Below, one piece after another: positions 1 through 7,595 of a stretch of DNA of 64,000 nucleotides; position 1 is the first letter of the stretch, and each line of letters opens with the position of its first letter. The notes under the pieces were generated by a model. It saw nothing but the letters and a program-made list of their open reading frames with translations, had not been told where the DNA came from and did not search any database. The DNA is from Streptomyces sp. H27-C3 (lineage in GTDB: Bacteria > Actinomycetota > Actinomycetes > Streptomycetales > Streptomycetaceae): contig NZ_JASITA010000029.1 in NCBI RefSeq assembly GCF_030063415.1, positions 1-64,000 of the forward strand. Direction: 5' to 3'. The position numbers and the translations under genes are program-made.

Positions 1-2
1 AA

Positions 3-110
3 TGCACCGTCCCTCGCTCCACAGCACGATTCACCACCCCCGCAGACGTGGCCGCCTACCTCGATGCCTACGGCACCGAACCCCCGGACAACATCAAACA
101 CGCATGTTGA
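3..110 (+). CDS. C-terminal end of an unidentified gene (5' truncated by window edge)
   Basis: An open frame enters from the left edge and ends in TGA after about 35 residues (tail ending in PPDNIKHAC). The fragment is too short to recognise a family. It runs in the same direction as the peptide/methyltransferase pair downstream, separated from it by a strong inverted repeat, so it may be an upstream neighbour of that unit. Whether it is really translated rests only on the open frame and codon use. Confidence 0.35.
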   Translation, partial: CTVPRSTARFTTPADVAAYLDAYGTEPPDNIKHAC

Positions 111-124
111 ATCTCTGCGAGCCC

Positions 125-212
125 TAACGACCTCCCCCGCGATACGGAGCGGGCTCCCGGCGTCCTGCGACTCCGCTCGCTGATCCACTCCCTATCGCGG
201 GGGAGGTCGTTA
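125..212. repeat. Perfect 20-bp inverted repeat with 48-nt loop
   Basis: The arm at 125-144 (TAACGACCTCCCCCGCGATA) is the exact reverse complement of 193-212. The spacer is 48 nt and itself GC rich. It sits 14 nt after the stop of the upstream gene and 25 nt before the start of the small peptide gene. It could be a terminator, an mRNA leader structure governing the peptide gene, or the ends of a small mobile element. No T-run follows, as is usual in streptomycetes. Confidence 0.6.
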
Positions 213-237
213 ACCGCACCAGAGAAGGAGATTCCCC

Positions 238-339
238 ATGACCGACAGCGGAAAGCACAGCGGTCAGCCCTCCGACAAGCCGTGGACTCCCCCGAGCCCC
301 TCGGAGCCGAGTCCTGACGGGTCGGGGCCGAAGAAGTGA
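238..339 (+). CDS. Small Pro/Ser-rich peptide, candidate precursor for the adjacent PIMT-like enzyme
   Basis: This is a 33-residue ORF with a good ribosome-binding site (GAAGGAG, seven bases before ATG). Its stop overlaps the GTG start of the methyltransferase gene (GTGA), so the two are translationally coupled. The peptide is hydrophilic, rich in Pro, Ser, Gly and Lys, and has no signal peptide. It contains one Asp-Gly step near the C-terminus (PSPDGSGPKK), the residue pair most prone to aspartimide formation and the usual target of RiPP-associated PIMT homologues. A stand-alone precursor beside a PIMT homologue is the layout reported for imiditides. Precursor identity is inference; the coupling and DG motif are visible. 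Confidence 0.6.
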   Translation: MTDSGKHSGQPSDKPWTPPSPSEPSPDGSGPKK

Positions 340-1454
340 TCCCTCCGCGCGCACAGGAAGGTCACGCCGCCCTCATTCGGTCACTGGACGAGCGCGGCCT
401 CCTGCCCCCGCCCTGGCGGCAGGTGTGGGAGAAGCTGCCGCGTCACCGCTTCGTCCCGCGCGAGATCTGGCGGCAGGGCCCGGAACGGTGCGAGCCCGTC
501 GAGACGGACGACGACTGGTGTGACCTCGTCAGTAGCGACGAGCCAGTGGTCATTCAGGTGGACGACGGGAAGGAGGACGGGCCGGGCGTGGCCACCTCGT
601 CCAACTCGATGCCGTCCATGGTCGCCAAGATGCTCGGCCTTCTCCAGGTCGAGCATGATGACCGGGTTCTGGAGATCGGCACGGCATCAGGGCACGTGGC
701 AGCTCTGCTGGCCGAGCGCCTCGGGGATCGCAACGTCCACAGCGTCGAGATCGACCCGCTCATGGCTGCCATGGCGGCCGAGCACCTGCGCGCGATCGGG
801 TGCGTGCCGAACCTCCGGCTCGGTGACGGAGAGGAGGGTTGGCCGGACAAGGCACCCTTCGACCGGCTCATCTCCACCTGCTCGCTCCGGCGTGTGCCGT
901 ACGCGTTCGTGGAGCAGGTCCGGCCCGGCGGCACCATCGTGGCTCCGCTGTACCGCGACTTCTGGAGCGGCGCCTTGGTCCAGCTCACCGTCCAGGCGGA
1001 CGGACGGGCATGGGGGCACTTTCAGGGCGGGGCCTCGTACATGCCGATGCGCTCTCAGCGGGCGGCGGCAACCGTAGAGGTCGACTCCTCCACAGCTCGC
1101 TCCCGGAGCGCCGGCCTGGACCCCGAGGAGCTGCTGTCTCTGGGCTTCGCCCTGTACGCGGGGGCCCGCCTTCCGGGTGTCTGGATGCAGCACACCCGGA
1201 CCGACGGCACCGTCCACGTGTGGGCACGTGGCGAGGACGGGTCTGCGACCTCCACCGCGACGGGCGAAGACGTCTGGCAGTACGGTCCGCGCGACCTGTG
1301 GACGGAGATCGAGGTCGTACACCGCGAGTACGTCGCCATCGGCAGACCCGACGCCGGGAGCTTCGGCCTCACCGTCACACCCGGGGGACAGCACACCTGG
1401 ATGCACCGGCCGGAGGCGGTCGTGTCCCCCTTGAGGGACGGCATCTACCGCTGA
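336..1454 (+). CDS. Protein-L-isoaspartate O-methyltransferase homologue with C-terminal extension (RiPP type)
   Basis: The 372-residue product is a SAM-dependent methyltransferase of the PIMT (PCMT) family. The SAM-binding motif I is visible as VLEIGTASGHVA around residues 110-121, followed by an acidic strand end (SVEIDP) and the later GDGEEGW and RPGGTIVAPLY segments. The serine-rich stretch TSSNSMPSMVAKM before motif I corresponds to the region that in RiPP-associated homologues differs from repair PIMTs. The protein is about 150 residues longer than a repair PIMT, as RiPP-associated aspartimide-forming members are. The GTG start overlaps the stop of the 33-residue peptide gene. The likely role is methylating a peptide Asp, which then cyclises to aspartimide. 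A repair role is possible but fits the extra domain and context less well. Confidence 0.75.
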   Translation: MIPPRAQEGHAALIRSLDERGLLPPPWRQVWEKLPRHRFVPREIWRQGPERCEPVETDDDWCDLVSSDEPVVIQVDDGKEDGPGVATSSNSMPSMVAKMLGLLQVEHDDRVLEIGTASGHVAALLAERLGDRNVHSVEIDPLMAAMAAEHLRAIGCVPNLRLGDGEEGWPDKAPFDRLISTCSLRRVPYAFVEQVRPGGTIVAPLYRDFWSGALVQLTVQADGRAWGHFQGGASYMPMRSQRAAATVEVDSSTARSRSAGLDPEELLSLGFALYAGARLPGVWMQHTRTDGTVHVWARGEDGSATSTATGEDVWQYGPRDLWTEIEVVHREYVAIGRPDAGSFGLTVTPGGQHTWMHRPEAVVSPLRDGIYR

Positions 1455-1455
1455 C

Positions 1456-1487
1456 TTCCCGCGCCGGGCCGGGCCGGCGCGGGAAGC
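1456..1487. terminator. Bidirectional hairpin terminator
   Basis: A 13-bp perfect stem (CTTCCCGCGCCGG with its complement) and 6-nt loop begin directly after the methyltransferase stop and end just before the stop of the convergent cold-shock gene. Position and strength suit a shared intrinsic terminator. Confidence 0.7.
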
Positions 1488-1495
1488 CCCAGGCG

Positions 1496-1879
1496 TCACA
1501 CGTCCAGTTGGTCCGCCACCGCTCGCAGGAGGCCCGCGATCTGTTTGCCCGCCGCCTTGTCCGGGTAGCGGCCGCGCTCCAGCATCGGCGTGATGTTCTC
1601 CAGGAGCGTCGTCAGGTCCTGCACGATCGACGCCAGCTCGTCCGGCTTGCGCCGCTGCGCCGCGGCGACCGACGGGGTCGGGTCGAGGATGGTGACGGAC
1701 AGCGCCTGGTCACCGCGCTGGCCCGCCACGACGCCGAATTCGACGCGCTGGCCGGGCTTCAGGGCGTCGACTCCGGCAGGGAGCACCGAGGAGTGAACGA
1801 AGACGTCGCCGCCGTCGTCGCGGGAGAGGAAGCCGAAGCCCTTCTCCGAGTTGAACCACTTGACCTTGCCGCTGGGCAC
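1496..1879 (-). CDS. Cold-shock domain protein with C-terminal extension
   Basis: The product is 127 residues from the GTG at 1879. The N-terminal 67 or so residues form a cold-shock domain with RNP motifs KWFNSEKGFGFL and DVFVHSSVL, binding single-stranded RNA or DNA. The C-terminal 60 residues are a helical, charged extension not found in classical 67-residue Csp proteins but common in a conserved streptomycete group. The start was set where cold-shock homology begins. An in-frame extension to 2008 is open but is unlike any cold-shock N-terminus. A purine-rich GAGGAC lies upstream of the GTG. The gene is transcribed divergently from the small membrane protein gene. Confidence 0.85.
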   Translation of the reverse strand: MPSGKVKWFNSEKGFGFLSRDDGGDVFVHSSVLPAGVDALKPGQRVEFGVVAGQRGDQALSVTILDPTPSVAAAQRRKPDELASIVQDLTTLLENITPMLERGRYPDKAAGKQIAGLLRAVADQLDV

Positions 1880-2053
1880 GTCTGTCCTCGTCCTCGTACT
1901 CGTCGGGTCCCGGCCGAACCGGGAAACGGGAAAACGGCTCTGGATAGCAGTACAGCGGGTCGCAAGACCCGCTCCCACCAAGGCTAATGGTCCAGAGGCT
2001 GGTGACAAGACGTCGCCGGATTGTTCCTCCGGGCAGGGAACTACCCTGACGGA

Positions 2054-2302
2054 GTGAGTAATGAAACCCAGGCGGCCAAGGCCGACTCAGGCGACCGGCT
2101 GGTTCGGGTCGGTGCGATCGTTTTCTTCGTCGGCGCACTGGCCACACTGGTCACGGTGGCCCCACTGTTCCTCGGTACCGGCCCGTTCCCGCCCGTGGCA
2201 TACGCCGTGTGCATGCTGATGGGCCTCGGCTTTGTGATCGCCGCCGCCGGAGTGCTGCAATCGATCGCCGTGCAGCGCCGGCAGGCTCGCGCCGTGCGGT
2301 AA
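2054..2302 (+). CDS. Small conserved membrane protein
   Basis: The product is 82 residues from GTG 2054, with two hydrophobic helices (about residues 18-40 and 48-70) separated by a short Pro/Gly loop, and a basic C-terminus (QRRQARAVR). It looks like a two-pass inner-membrane protein with both ends inside. The family resembles hypothetical membrane proteins of streptomycetes, and no catalytic motif is visible. The start was chosen because it has a purine-rich sequence nearby; the open frame also extends 33 bases upstream. Confidence 0.65.
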   Translation: MSNETQAAKADSGDRLVRVGAIVFFVGALATLVTVAPLFLGTGPFPPVAYAVCMLMGLGFVIAAAGVLQSIAVQRRQARAVR

Positions 2303-2321
2303 GCCGTGCCGTAAACCGCCG

Positions 2322-2972
2322 TCAGGTCCGCGCCGTGCGGTGGCCGAGCAGCCAGTCCGGGAACGCGACGAGGTCCGCCAGGACCACGTCCGCGCCCGCC
2401 TCACGCAGTTCGTCCGCCGTGCAGGGCCCGGTCGGCACGGCCACGGCCAGGGCGTCCGCCGCGTGTGCCCCGCGCACATCCCCGGTGTGGTCGCCGACGT
2501 ACACCGACGCGCCGTGCTCGCGCAGCGCCTCCGCCTTGGCCTCCGCCCACAGCCAGCCGACGACCGCGTCCGGCTCGATACCCAGGTGCTCCAGGTGGAG
2601 CTTGGCGTTCGGCTCGTGCTTCGCCGTCACCACGATCGCCCGGCCGCCCGCGGCCCGTACCGCCGCGACCGCCTCCTTCGCGCCCGCCATGGCGAGGGTC
2701 GGCTCGATCGCGTACGCCGGGTAGATCTCCCGGTAGCGGTCGACCATCGCCTGGATCTGCTCGTCGGGGAACCAGTGCGCCATCTCCTGCTCCAGCGGCG
2801 GCCCGAGCCGGGTGACGGCGAGATCCGCGTCGATGTGCACCCCCGTCTCCGCGGACAGTGCCAGGTAGGCGGCCCTGATGCCGGGCCGGGAGTCGATCAG
2901 TGTCATGTCGAGGTCGAATCCGACCGTCAGTGGAAGCTCTGTCGCGGGAACCATGGGAGCCATGGGAGCCAT
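2322..2972 (-). CDS. HAD-family phosphatase (phosphoglycolate phosphatase-like)
   Basis: This is a haloacid dehalogenase superfamily hydrolase of about 216 residues. Motif I is DLDMTLIDS near the N-terminus (nucleophile and acid/base Asp pair), motif II is the Thr in VVTAK, and motif III/IV is the Lys region with GDHTGD. The cap domain sequence (PPLEQEMAHWFPDEQI) is of the class I alpha-helical type, as in phosphoglycolate phosphatases; the substrate cannot be read from sequence. The N-terminus carries three closely spaced ATG codons inside a short repeat, so the start is uncertain; a GTG at 2999 is also in frame. No clear Shine-Dalgarno site is present. Confidence 0.8.
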   Translation of the reverse strand: MAPMAPMVPATELPLTVGFDLDMTLIDSRPGIRAAYLALSAETGVHIDADLAVTRLGPPLEQEMAHWFPDEQIQAMVDRYREIYPAYAIEPTLAMAGAKEAVAAVRAAGGRAIVVTAKHEPNAKLHLEHLGIEPDAVVGWLWAEAKAEALREHGASVYVGDHTGDVRGAHAADALAVAVPTGPCTADELREAGADVVLADLVAFPDWLLGHRTART

Positions 2973-3007
2973 TGTGCCGACCCGGCTGACCGGCCCCACC
3001 CGTACAC

Positions 3008-3026
3008 TTAGCCAAGCCTTACCACC
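3008..3026. promoter_or_regulatory. Iron-box-like sequence (IdeR/DmdR type)
   Basis: TTAGCCAAGCCTTACCACC matches about 12 of 19 positions of the actinobacterial iron-box consensus and sits 17 bp before the ATG of a ferric-siderophore transporter remnant. The match alone is modest; the position in front of an iron-uptake fragment makes it credible as a relic operator. Confidence 0.45.
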
Positions 3027-3042
3027 CTTCGGATTGGGTCAG

Positions 3043-3375
3043 ATGCAAGCCGCCAGCCACCCCAGACGCGCTCTGGTGACCCGTCGCATCGGTTGGACGA
3101 CCGTGGCCGTGGTGGCGCTGCTGCTCTCGGTCCTGCTGAGCCTCGCGGTCGGGGCGCGGACTATCGACGACGCCGATGTCATCTTCCACTCGACGTACGG
3201 CGACCCGAAGAAGTCCAAGGAGACGCAGACGCTGAGCGGCGGTCTCTGGAAGAACATGCCCGCGGTGAAGGCCGGCGAGGTCTTCGGCGTCGACGACCAG
3301 CTGTGGATCCAGGGCATCGGATACACCGCGGCCGGCGAGATCCTCGACGAGCTCCAGGCCGACCTGACGAAGTAG
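3043..3375 (+). pseudogene. In-frame fusion remnant: FecCD permease N-terminus joined to a siderophore-binding-protein C-terminus
   Basis: The 110-residue frame has two parts. Residues 1-40 or so read like the beginning of a FecCD-type permease: a basic start, then one transmembrane helix ending LLSLAVGARTI. From DDADVIF onward it reads like the C-terminal end of a FecB-type substrate-binding protein (GLWKNMPAVKAGEVFGVDD, then an IGYTAAGEILDEL tail). A complete permease and most of the binding protein are missing, so the simplest explanation is a deletion that fused two neighbouring siderophore-uptake genes in frame. An iron-box-like site remains upstream. It could still yield a small anchored protein, but transport function is excluded. 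Confidence 0.65.
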
Positions 3376-3453
3376 GTCCGTCCTCCGGGCTACCGCCCCC
3401 GCACCCGCCGCGCCCGGCCCCCGGTCACCGCCTCCACCACACCGGTTGGCCGG

Positions 3454-4479
3454 TCACCGCCTCCGCGCCCGCCACACGAGGTACAGCGCGGAGGCGACCG
3501 CCGCGGCCCGCAGGATCACCGGCCACGTCTCCGAAAGCGCCGCGCCCATCGCGTCCTTCGCGATCGGCTCGCCCCACCGCCCGTCGAACCGGCCCCACAG
3601 CCAGAGCACACCGCCCGCGGCGACCAGGCCCGGCAGGCCCAGCACGATCCACTTCGCCTCGGCGCGGCTGACCCCGCGCGAGGCGTACGCGAGCAGCCAG
3701 CCGGCGCCGAGCACGACCAGGTTGCCGATGGCGGCGCCGACGACGAGCAGGGCGGCGGCCGTCAGGAGCAGGACGTTCGCGCGCGGGCGCAGCACCTCGG
3801 CCTCGGTGACGACAACGGCCCCGCGGCGCCGGAACCTCGGACGCCTGCGGCGCGGGACGTCGTCCGCGCCCGTTACGTCGTCCCCGTACTCGTTCTCGGA
3901 GTCGCCGTCCGCGTTCTCGTCGTTCTCATCGTTCTCATCGGGCGGGGGCTTGAGTATTTCGGGGATCTCCACGCCGCCCACGAAGCCGGGCACCGAGATG
4001 CCCGCTCCGAACGGGCCCGGTTCGACCCGCCACCAGTCGGGCTCGCTGCCCTGCGGGCCGAGCTCGTCGGTGCCGGCGAGATGCGGCGGCGACGCGGCGG
4101 TCGACGGGGCCGACTCCACGGGCACGTCGGTGTCCGCCGTGCCACGCGGTCGGGGGATTCGGCGGGTCCGTCCAACACGCCCCGCCCGGCCCGACTCCTT
4201 GTCCCGCTGCTCCGGCAGCGCGACCGGCTTCGTCGCAGGTCCGGGCAGGGTCCCGGACGCCGCCGCCTGTACGAGCTCGCCGGGGGATCCCATTCTGCCG
4301 ATGATCCGCCGCACCGTGGCGGGGCTGTCCGTGCCATGCTTCGAGCGCTGGTGGTCAATCTGGTCACGCAGGGTCGCCACCAACCGCATCCGTGTCCCCG
4401 AGGGCAGCTGATGTCGCTGGGCCAGGTCGCCGACCCGGCTCAGAAAGTCGTAGACGAGCTGATCGCTCTCGATCCCCAC
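3454..4479 (-). CDS. Conserved streptomycete membrane protein with acidic linker
   Basis: The product is 341 residues. The N-terminal 85 residues form a helical soluble region (DFLSRVGDLAQRHQLPSG), followed by a long Pro-rich, very acidic linker containing repeated DEN triplets around residues 180-195. Three to four hydrophobic helices fill the last 110 residues. The repeats are visible in the DNA as tandem trinucleotide runs near 3900-3950. No enzyme motif was found. The N-terminal layout resembles regulators or scaffold proteins anchored by a C-terminal membrane domain. It is divergent from the helicase-associated gene starting at 4584. Confidence 0.75.
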   Translation of the reverse strand: MGIESDQLVYDFLSRVGDLAQRHQLPSGTRMRLVATLRDQIDHQRSKHGTDSPATVRRIIGRMGSPGELVQAAASGTLPGPATKPVALPEQRDKESGRAGRVGRTRRIPRPRGTADTDVPVESAPSTAASPPHLAGTDELGPQGSEPDWWRVEPGPFGAGISVPGFVGGVEIPEILKPPPDENDENDENADGDSENEYGDDVTGADDVPRRRRPRFRRRGAVVVTEAEVLRPRANVLLLTAAALLVVGAAIGNLVVLGAGWLLAYASRGVSRAEAKWIVLGLPGLVAAGGVLWLWGRFDGRWGEPIAKDAMGAALSETWPVILRAAAVASALYLVWRARRR

Positions 4480-4583
4480 CGGCGGTCCGTCCCCTCACCC
4501 TCCATCTGCCCTGCACCGACCGTAGCGCCACACCGGCTAACGTGGGGCGGATGGGGACCAGCGAGCGCAACCGGGAGGCGCAC

Positions 4584-7370
4584 GTGTCCGAAGGAACAGG
4601 CACTACGCCACCACGCAGCCGCGCGGAGGCCCCGAAGTCCGGCGCCGGCGCGACCAGCACTACGCAAGGTACTGCCACGCCCATGCCCACTTCCGCACCC
4701 GTATCGGCACCCCGCACTCTCGCGGAAGCCCTGCGCCCCCGCTCCGACGCGTCCCTCACCGCGCTGCTGCGCGCCCGCCCGGACCTGCTGTCGCCGGTAC
4801 CGAACGACCTGAGCCAGCTCGCCACCCGGGCCGCCACCCGCGCCTCCGTCGTGCGTGCGCTGGAGCGGCTCGACCGGTTCACGCTGCAGACCGCGGAGGC
4901 GCTCGCCGTGTCCCCGGACCCCGCCCCGTACGAGACGCTCCGCGACCTCATGACCGGCGACGAGGGCGACCCCCGGATCGCCGACGCGGTTCCGGTCGCG
5001 GTGGCCACGCTGCGTGAACAGGCGCTGCTGTGGGGGGCGAACGACCGGCTGCGACTGGTGCGTACCGCCCGCGAACTCCTCGCGCCGTCACCGACGCACC
5101 CGTCCCCCACCGGTCTGGGCCCGACCGTGGCCGAGGCGACCGCGGGGACGGGCATGTCGCCGACCCGGCTGCAGGAGATCATGGCCGCCGCCGGGCTGCC
5201 CACCACCCATGACCCGGTGTCCGCCATCAGCGCCCTGACCTCGCTGTTCACCGACCGCGACCGGATGTCGGCGCTGCTCGACACGGCACCGCCCGAGGCC
5301 CTGATGGTGCTGGAGCGGCTGGTCTGGGGCCCGCCGTACGGCGAGGTCACCTCCGACCCGACGCCGCCCGTACGGTGGCTGCGCGACCGGGGTCTGCTGC
5401 TGCCCACCAGCCCCCGCACGGTGGTCCTGCCGCGTGAGGCCGCGCTGCACATGCGGGGCGGGCGCGCGCACCGCTCGGCCGAGCCCGCGCCGCCCGCCGT
5501 GGTGGCCGCCGCCGAATACCGTCCACAGGTGGTGGACGGCACGGCCGCCGGTCAGGCGTACGCCGCGCTGTCGACCATCGAGGACCTTCTCAAGGACTGG
5601 AACGAGGGCGGCCCCGCCGTCATGCGCTCCGGCGGCCTGAGCGTCCGCGACCTCAAGCGGACCGCCGCCGCGCTGTCCATGCCGGAGCCGATGGCGGCCT
5701 TCTGGGTCGAACTCGCCTACGCGGCGGGCCTGCTGGCCCCCGACGGCGAGGCCGACGAGCGGTACGCGGCGACCCCCGCGTACGACGAGTGGCTCGGCCT
5801 CCCCCCGCAGGACCGCTGGACCCGCATCGCCTCCGCCTGGCTGTACGCGACCCGCACCGCGGGCCTGATCGGCGGCCAGGACGCGAAGGGCCGCGCGCTC
5901 GCCGCGCTCGGCCCCGAGCTGGACCGTTCGGCGGCCCCCGAGGTGCGCCGCCGCGTCCTCGACCTGCTCGCCTCGCTCCCGGAGGCAGCCGCGCCCGCCC
6001 CGGAAACGGTGCTGGCCCGGCTGCGCTGGGAGCGTCCGCTGCGGGCGGCGAACGCGCAGTCGGCCCAGGGGGGCGTATCCGCGAACACCAGCGGCGACCT
6101 GCGCTCCCGGATGGCCCTGTGGACCCTCAACGAGGCCGAGCTCATTGGCTTCACCGGCCGCGGCGCGTTGTCCGGCCACGGCCGTGCGCTGCTGGGACAC
6201 GCCACGGCGACGGACGGCGCGCGGGGTGCCGCGACGCCGGGTGCGGTGCGGCCCGCCGGTCGCGCCCCCGCCCAGTCCACCGGCCGCCCCCCGGGGCAGC
6301 CCCCCGCCCAGTCCGCCGGGCAGGCGCTCGGCCAGGCGGGCGCCGCCGCGCGGACACCCGCGCAGATCTCCGCGGCCGAGAGCGCCGCGGCGGCCGTACG
6401 CGCCGCGGACCTCCTCGCGCCGCTCATCCCCATGCCGCTGGACCACGTACTCCTGCAGGCCGACCTCACCGCCGTCGCGCCCGGCCCCCTCCAGCGGCCG
6501 CTGGCCGAGACGCTCGGGGTGCTCGCGGACGTCGAGTCGAAGGGCGGGGCGACCGTCTACCGGTTCACGCCCGCGTCCGTACGCCGTGCGCTCGACGCCG
6601 GGCTGACCGCGTCCGACCTGCACACCTTCCTGACCGACCACAGCCGCACGCCGGTGCCGCAGCCGCTCAGCTACCTCATCGACGACGTGGCGAGGAAGCA
6701 CGGGCATCTGCGGGTCGGTTCGGCCTGTGCGTATGTGCGCTGCGACGACGACGCGATGCTCGGCGAGATCCTCGCCGACAAGCGGTCGCAGCCGCTGGGG
6801 CTGCGCCGCCTCGCTCCCACCGTACTGGCCGCGCAGACCGACCCGGTGACGCTTCTCGACGGTCTGCGCGCGATGGGCTTCGCGCCCGCCGCGGAGTCCG
6901 TGTCCGGCGACGTGATGATCACCCGCGCCGACGCGTACCGCACCCCGCCGCGCACGGCGCCCGTGCCCGTCCCCGAGGGCCCGCCGACCCCCGACGACAC
7001 CCTGCTGAGCGCGGCACTGCGGGCGATCCGGGCCGGGGACATGGCGTCGACGGCGGTACGCAAGGTCAGCCCGGCGGTGGCGGCGGCAGCGGGCACGGGC
7101 AGCCCCGACATCGGCACGGCCACGGGCGGCGGCGTCCTGCCCCGCACCACATCCGCGGAGACCCTGGCCACCGTCCAGGCGGCGGCGCTCACCGGGTCCG
7201 CGGTGTGGATCGGGTACGTCAACGCGGACGGGGCGGCGAGTCAGCGGGTCATCGCTCCGGTGCGGGTCGAGGGCGGGTTCGTGACGGCGTACGACCACAC
7301 GGCGGACGAGGTCCGCACGTATCCGCTGCACCGGATCACGGGTGTGGCGGAGCTGGTGGACGTGCCGTAG
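4584..7370 (+). CDS. Helicase-associated (XPB/Ssl2-like C-terminal) domain protein with WYL-like tail
   Basis: The product is 928 residues from GTG 4584, chosen because GGGAGG lies five bases upstream; the frame remains open further up. The protein belongs to the group annotated as helicase C-terminal/XPB-associated domain proteins in actinobacteria. It lacks Walker A and DEAD motifs, so it is not itself a helicase. An Ala/Pro/Gln-rich low-complexity linker covers roughly residues 550-600. The last 70 residues (AVWIGYVNADGAASQRVIAP through TYPLHRITGV) resemble a WYL-type ligand-binding fold. The XPB helicase gene lies one gene away in the same direction, suggesting a partnership. Confidence 0.8.
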   Translation: MSEGTGTTPPRSRAEAPKSGAGATSTTQGTATPMPTSAPVSAPRTLAEALRPRSDASLTALLRARPDLLSPVPNDLSQLATRAATRASVVRALERLDRFTLQTAEALAVSPDPAPYETLRDLMTGDEGDPRIADAVPVAVATLREQALLWGANDRLRLVRTARELLAPSPTHPSPTGLGPTVAEATAGTGMSPTRLQEIMAAAGLPTTHDPVSAISALTSLFTDRDRMSALLDTAPPEALMVLERLVWGPPYGEVTSDPTPPVRWLRDRGLLLPTSPRTVVLPREAALHMRGGRAHRSAEPAPPAVVAAAEYRPQVVDGTAAGQAYAALSTIEDLLKDWNEGGPAVMRSGGLSVRDLKRTAAALSMPEPMAAFWVELAYAAGLLAPDGEADERYAATPAYDEWLGLPPQDRWTRIASAWLYATRTAGLIGGQDAKGRALAALGPELDRSAAPEVRRRVLDLLASLPEAAAPAPETVLARLRWERPLRAANAQSAQGGVSANTSGDLRSRMALWTLNEAELIGFTGRGALSGHGRALLGHATATDGARGAATPGAVRPAGRAPAQSTGRPPGQPPAQSAGQALGQAGAAARTPAQISAAESAAAAVRAADLLAPLIPMPLDHVLLQADLTAVAPGPLQRPLAETLGVLADVESKGGATVYRFTPASVRRALDAGLTASDLHTFLTDHSRTPVPQPLSYLIDDVARKHGHLRVGSACAYVRCDDDAMLGEILADKRSQPLGLRRLAPTVLAAQTDPVTLLDGLRAMGFAPAAESVSGDVMITRADAYRTPPRTAPVPVPEGPPTPDDTLLSAALRAIRAGDMASTAVRKVSPAVAAAAGTGSPDIGTATGGGVLPRTTSAETLATVQAAALTGSAVWIGYVNADGAASQRVIAPVRVEGGFVTAYDHTADEVRTYPLHRITGVAELVDVP

Positions 7371-7430
7371 ATCGGGCCGGGGGTGGGGGCGCCCGCAGCG
7401 GGCTGTTCCCCTCCCCGCCTCTTCCCGAAG

Positions 7431-7486
7431 TCCTCAAACGCCGGACGGGCTGAAAGGAATCTTTCAGCCCGTCCGGCGTTTGAGGA
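7431..7486. terminator. Perfect 25-bp inverted repeat (common streptomycete intergenic hairpin)
   Basis: The arm at 7431-7455 is exactly complementary to 7462-7486, with a 6-nt loop. The core CCGGACGGGCTGAAA with CCTCAAACG is a motif found between many streptomycete genes. It lies between two convergent genes and probably acts as a bidirectional terminator. Confidence 0.8.
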
Positions 7487-7595
7487 CACGCCTGCTGGCC
7501 GTCCGGGGTCCGGGGCTTGCCCCCCCACCCGGCGGCAGCCGCGAAGTGTCACAGCCGGGAATGGGGTGGGTAGGGGAACAAGCCCCGCGCAGCGG

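Noticed and set aside
5088..7331. Minus-strand 747-codon frame
   Set aside because: It is opposite the helicase-associated gene and rich in Arg/Gly typical of GC-shadow frames.
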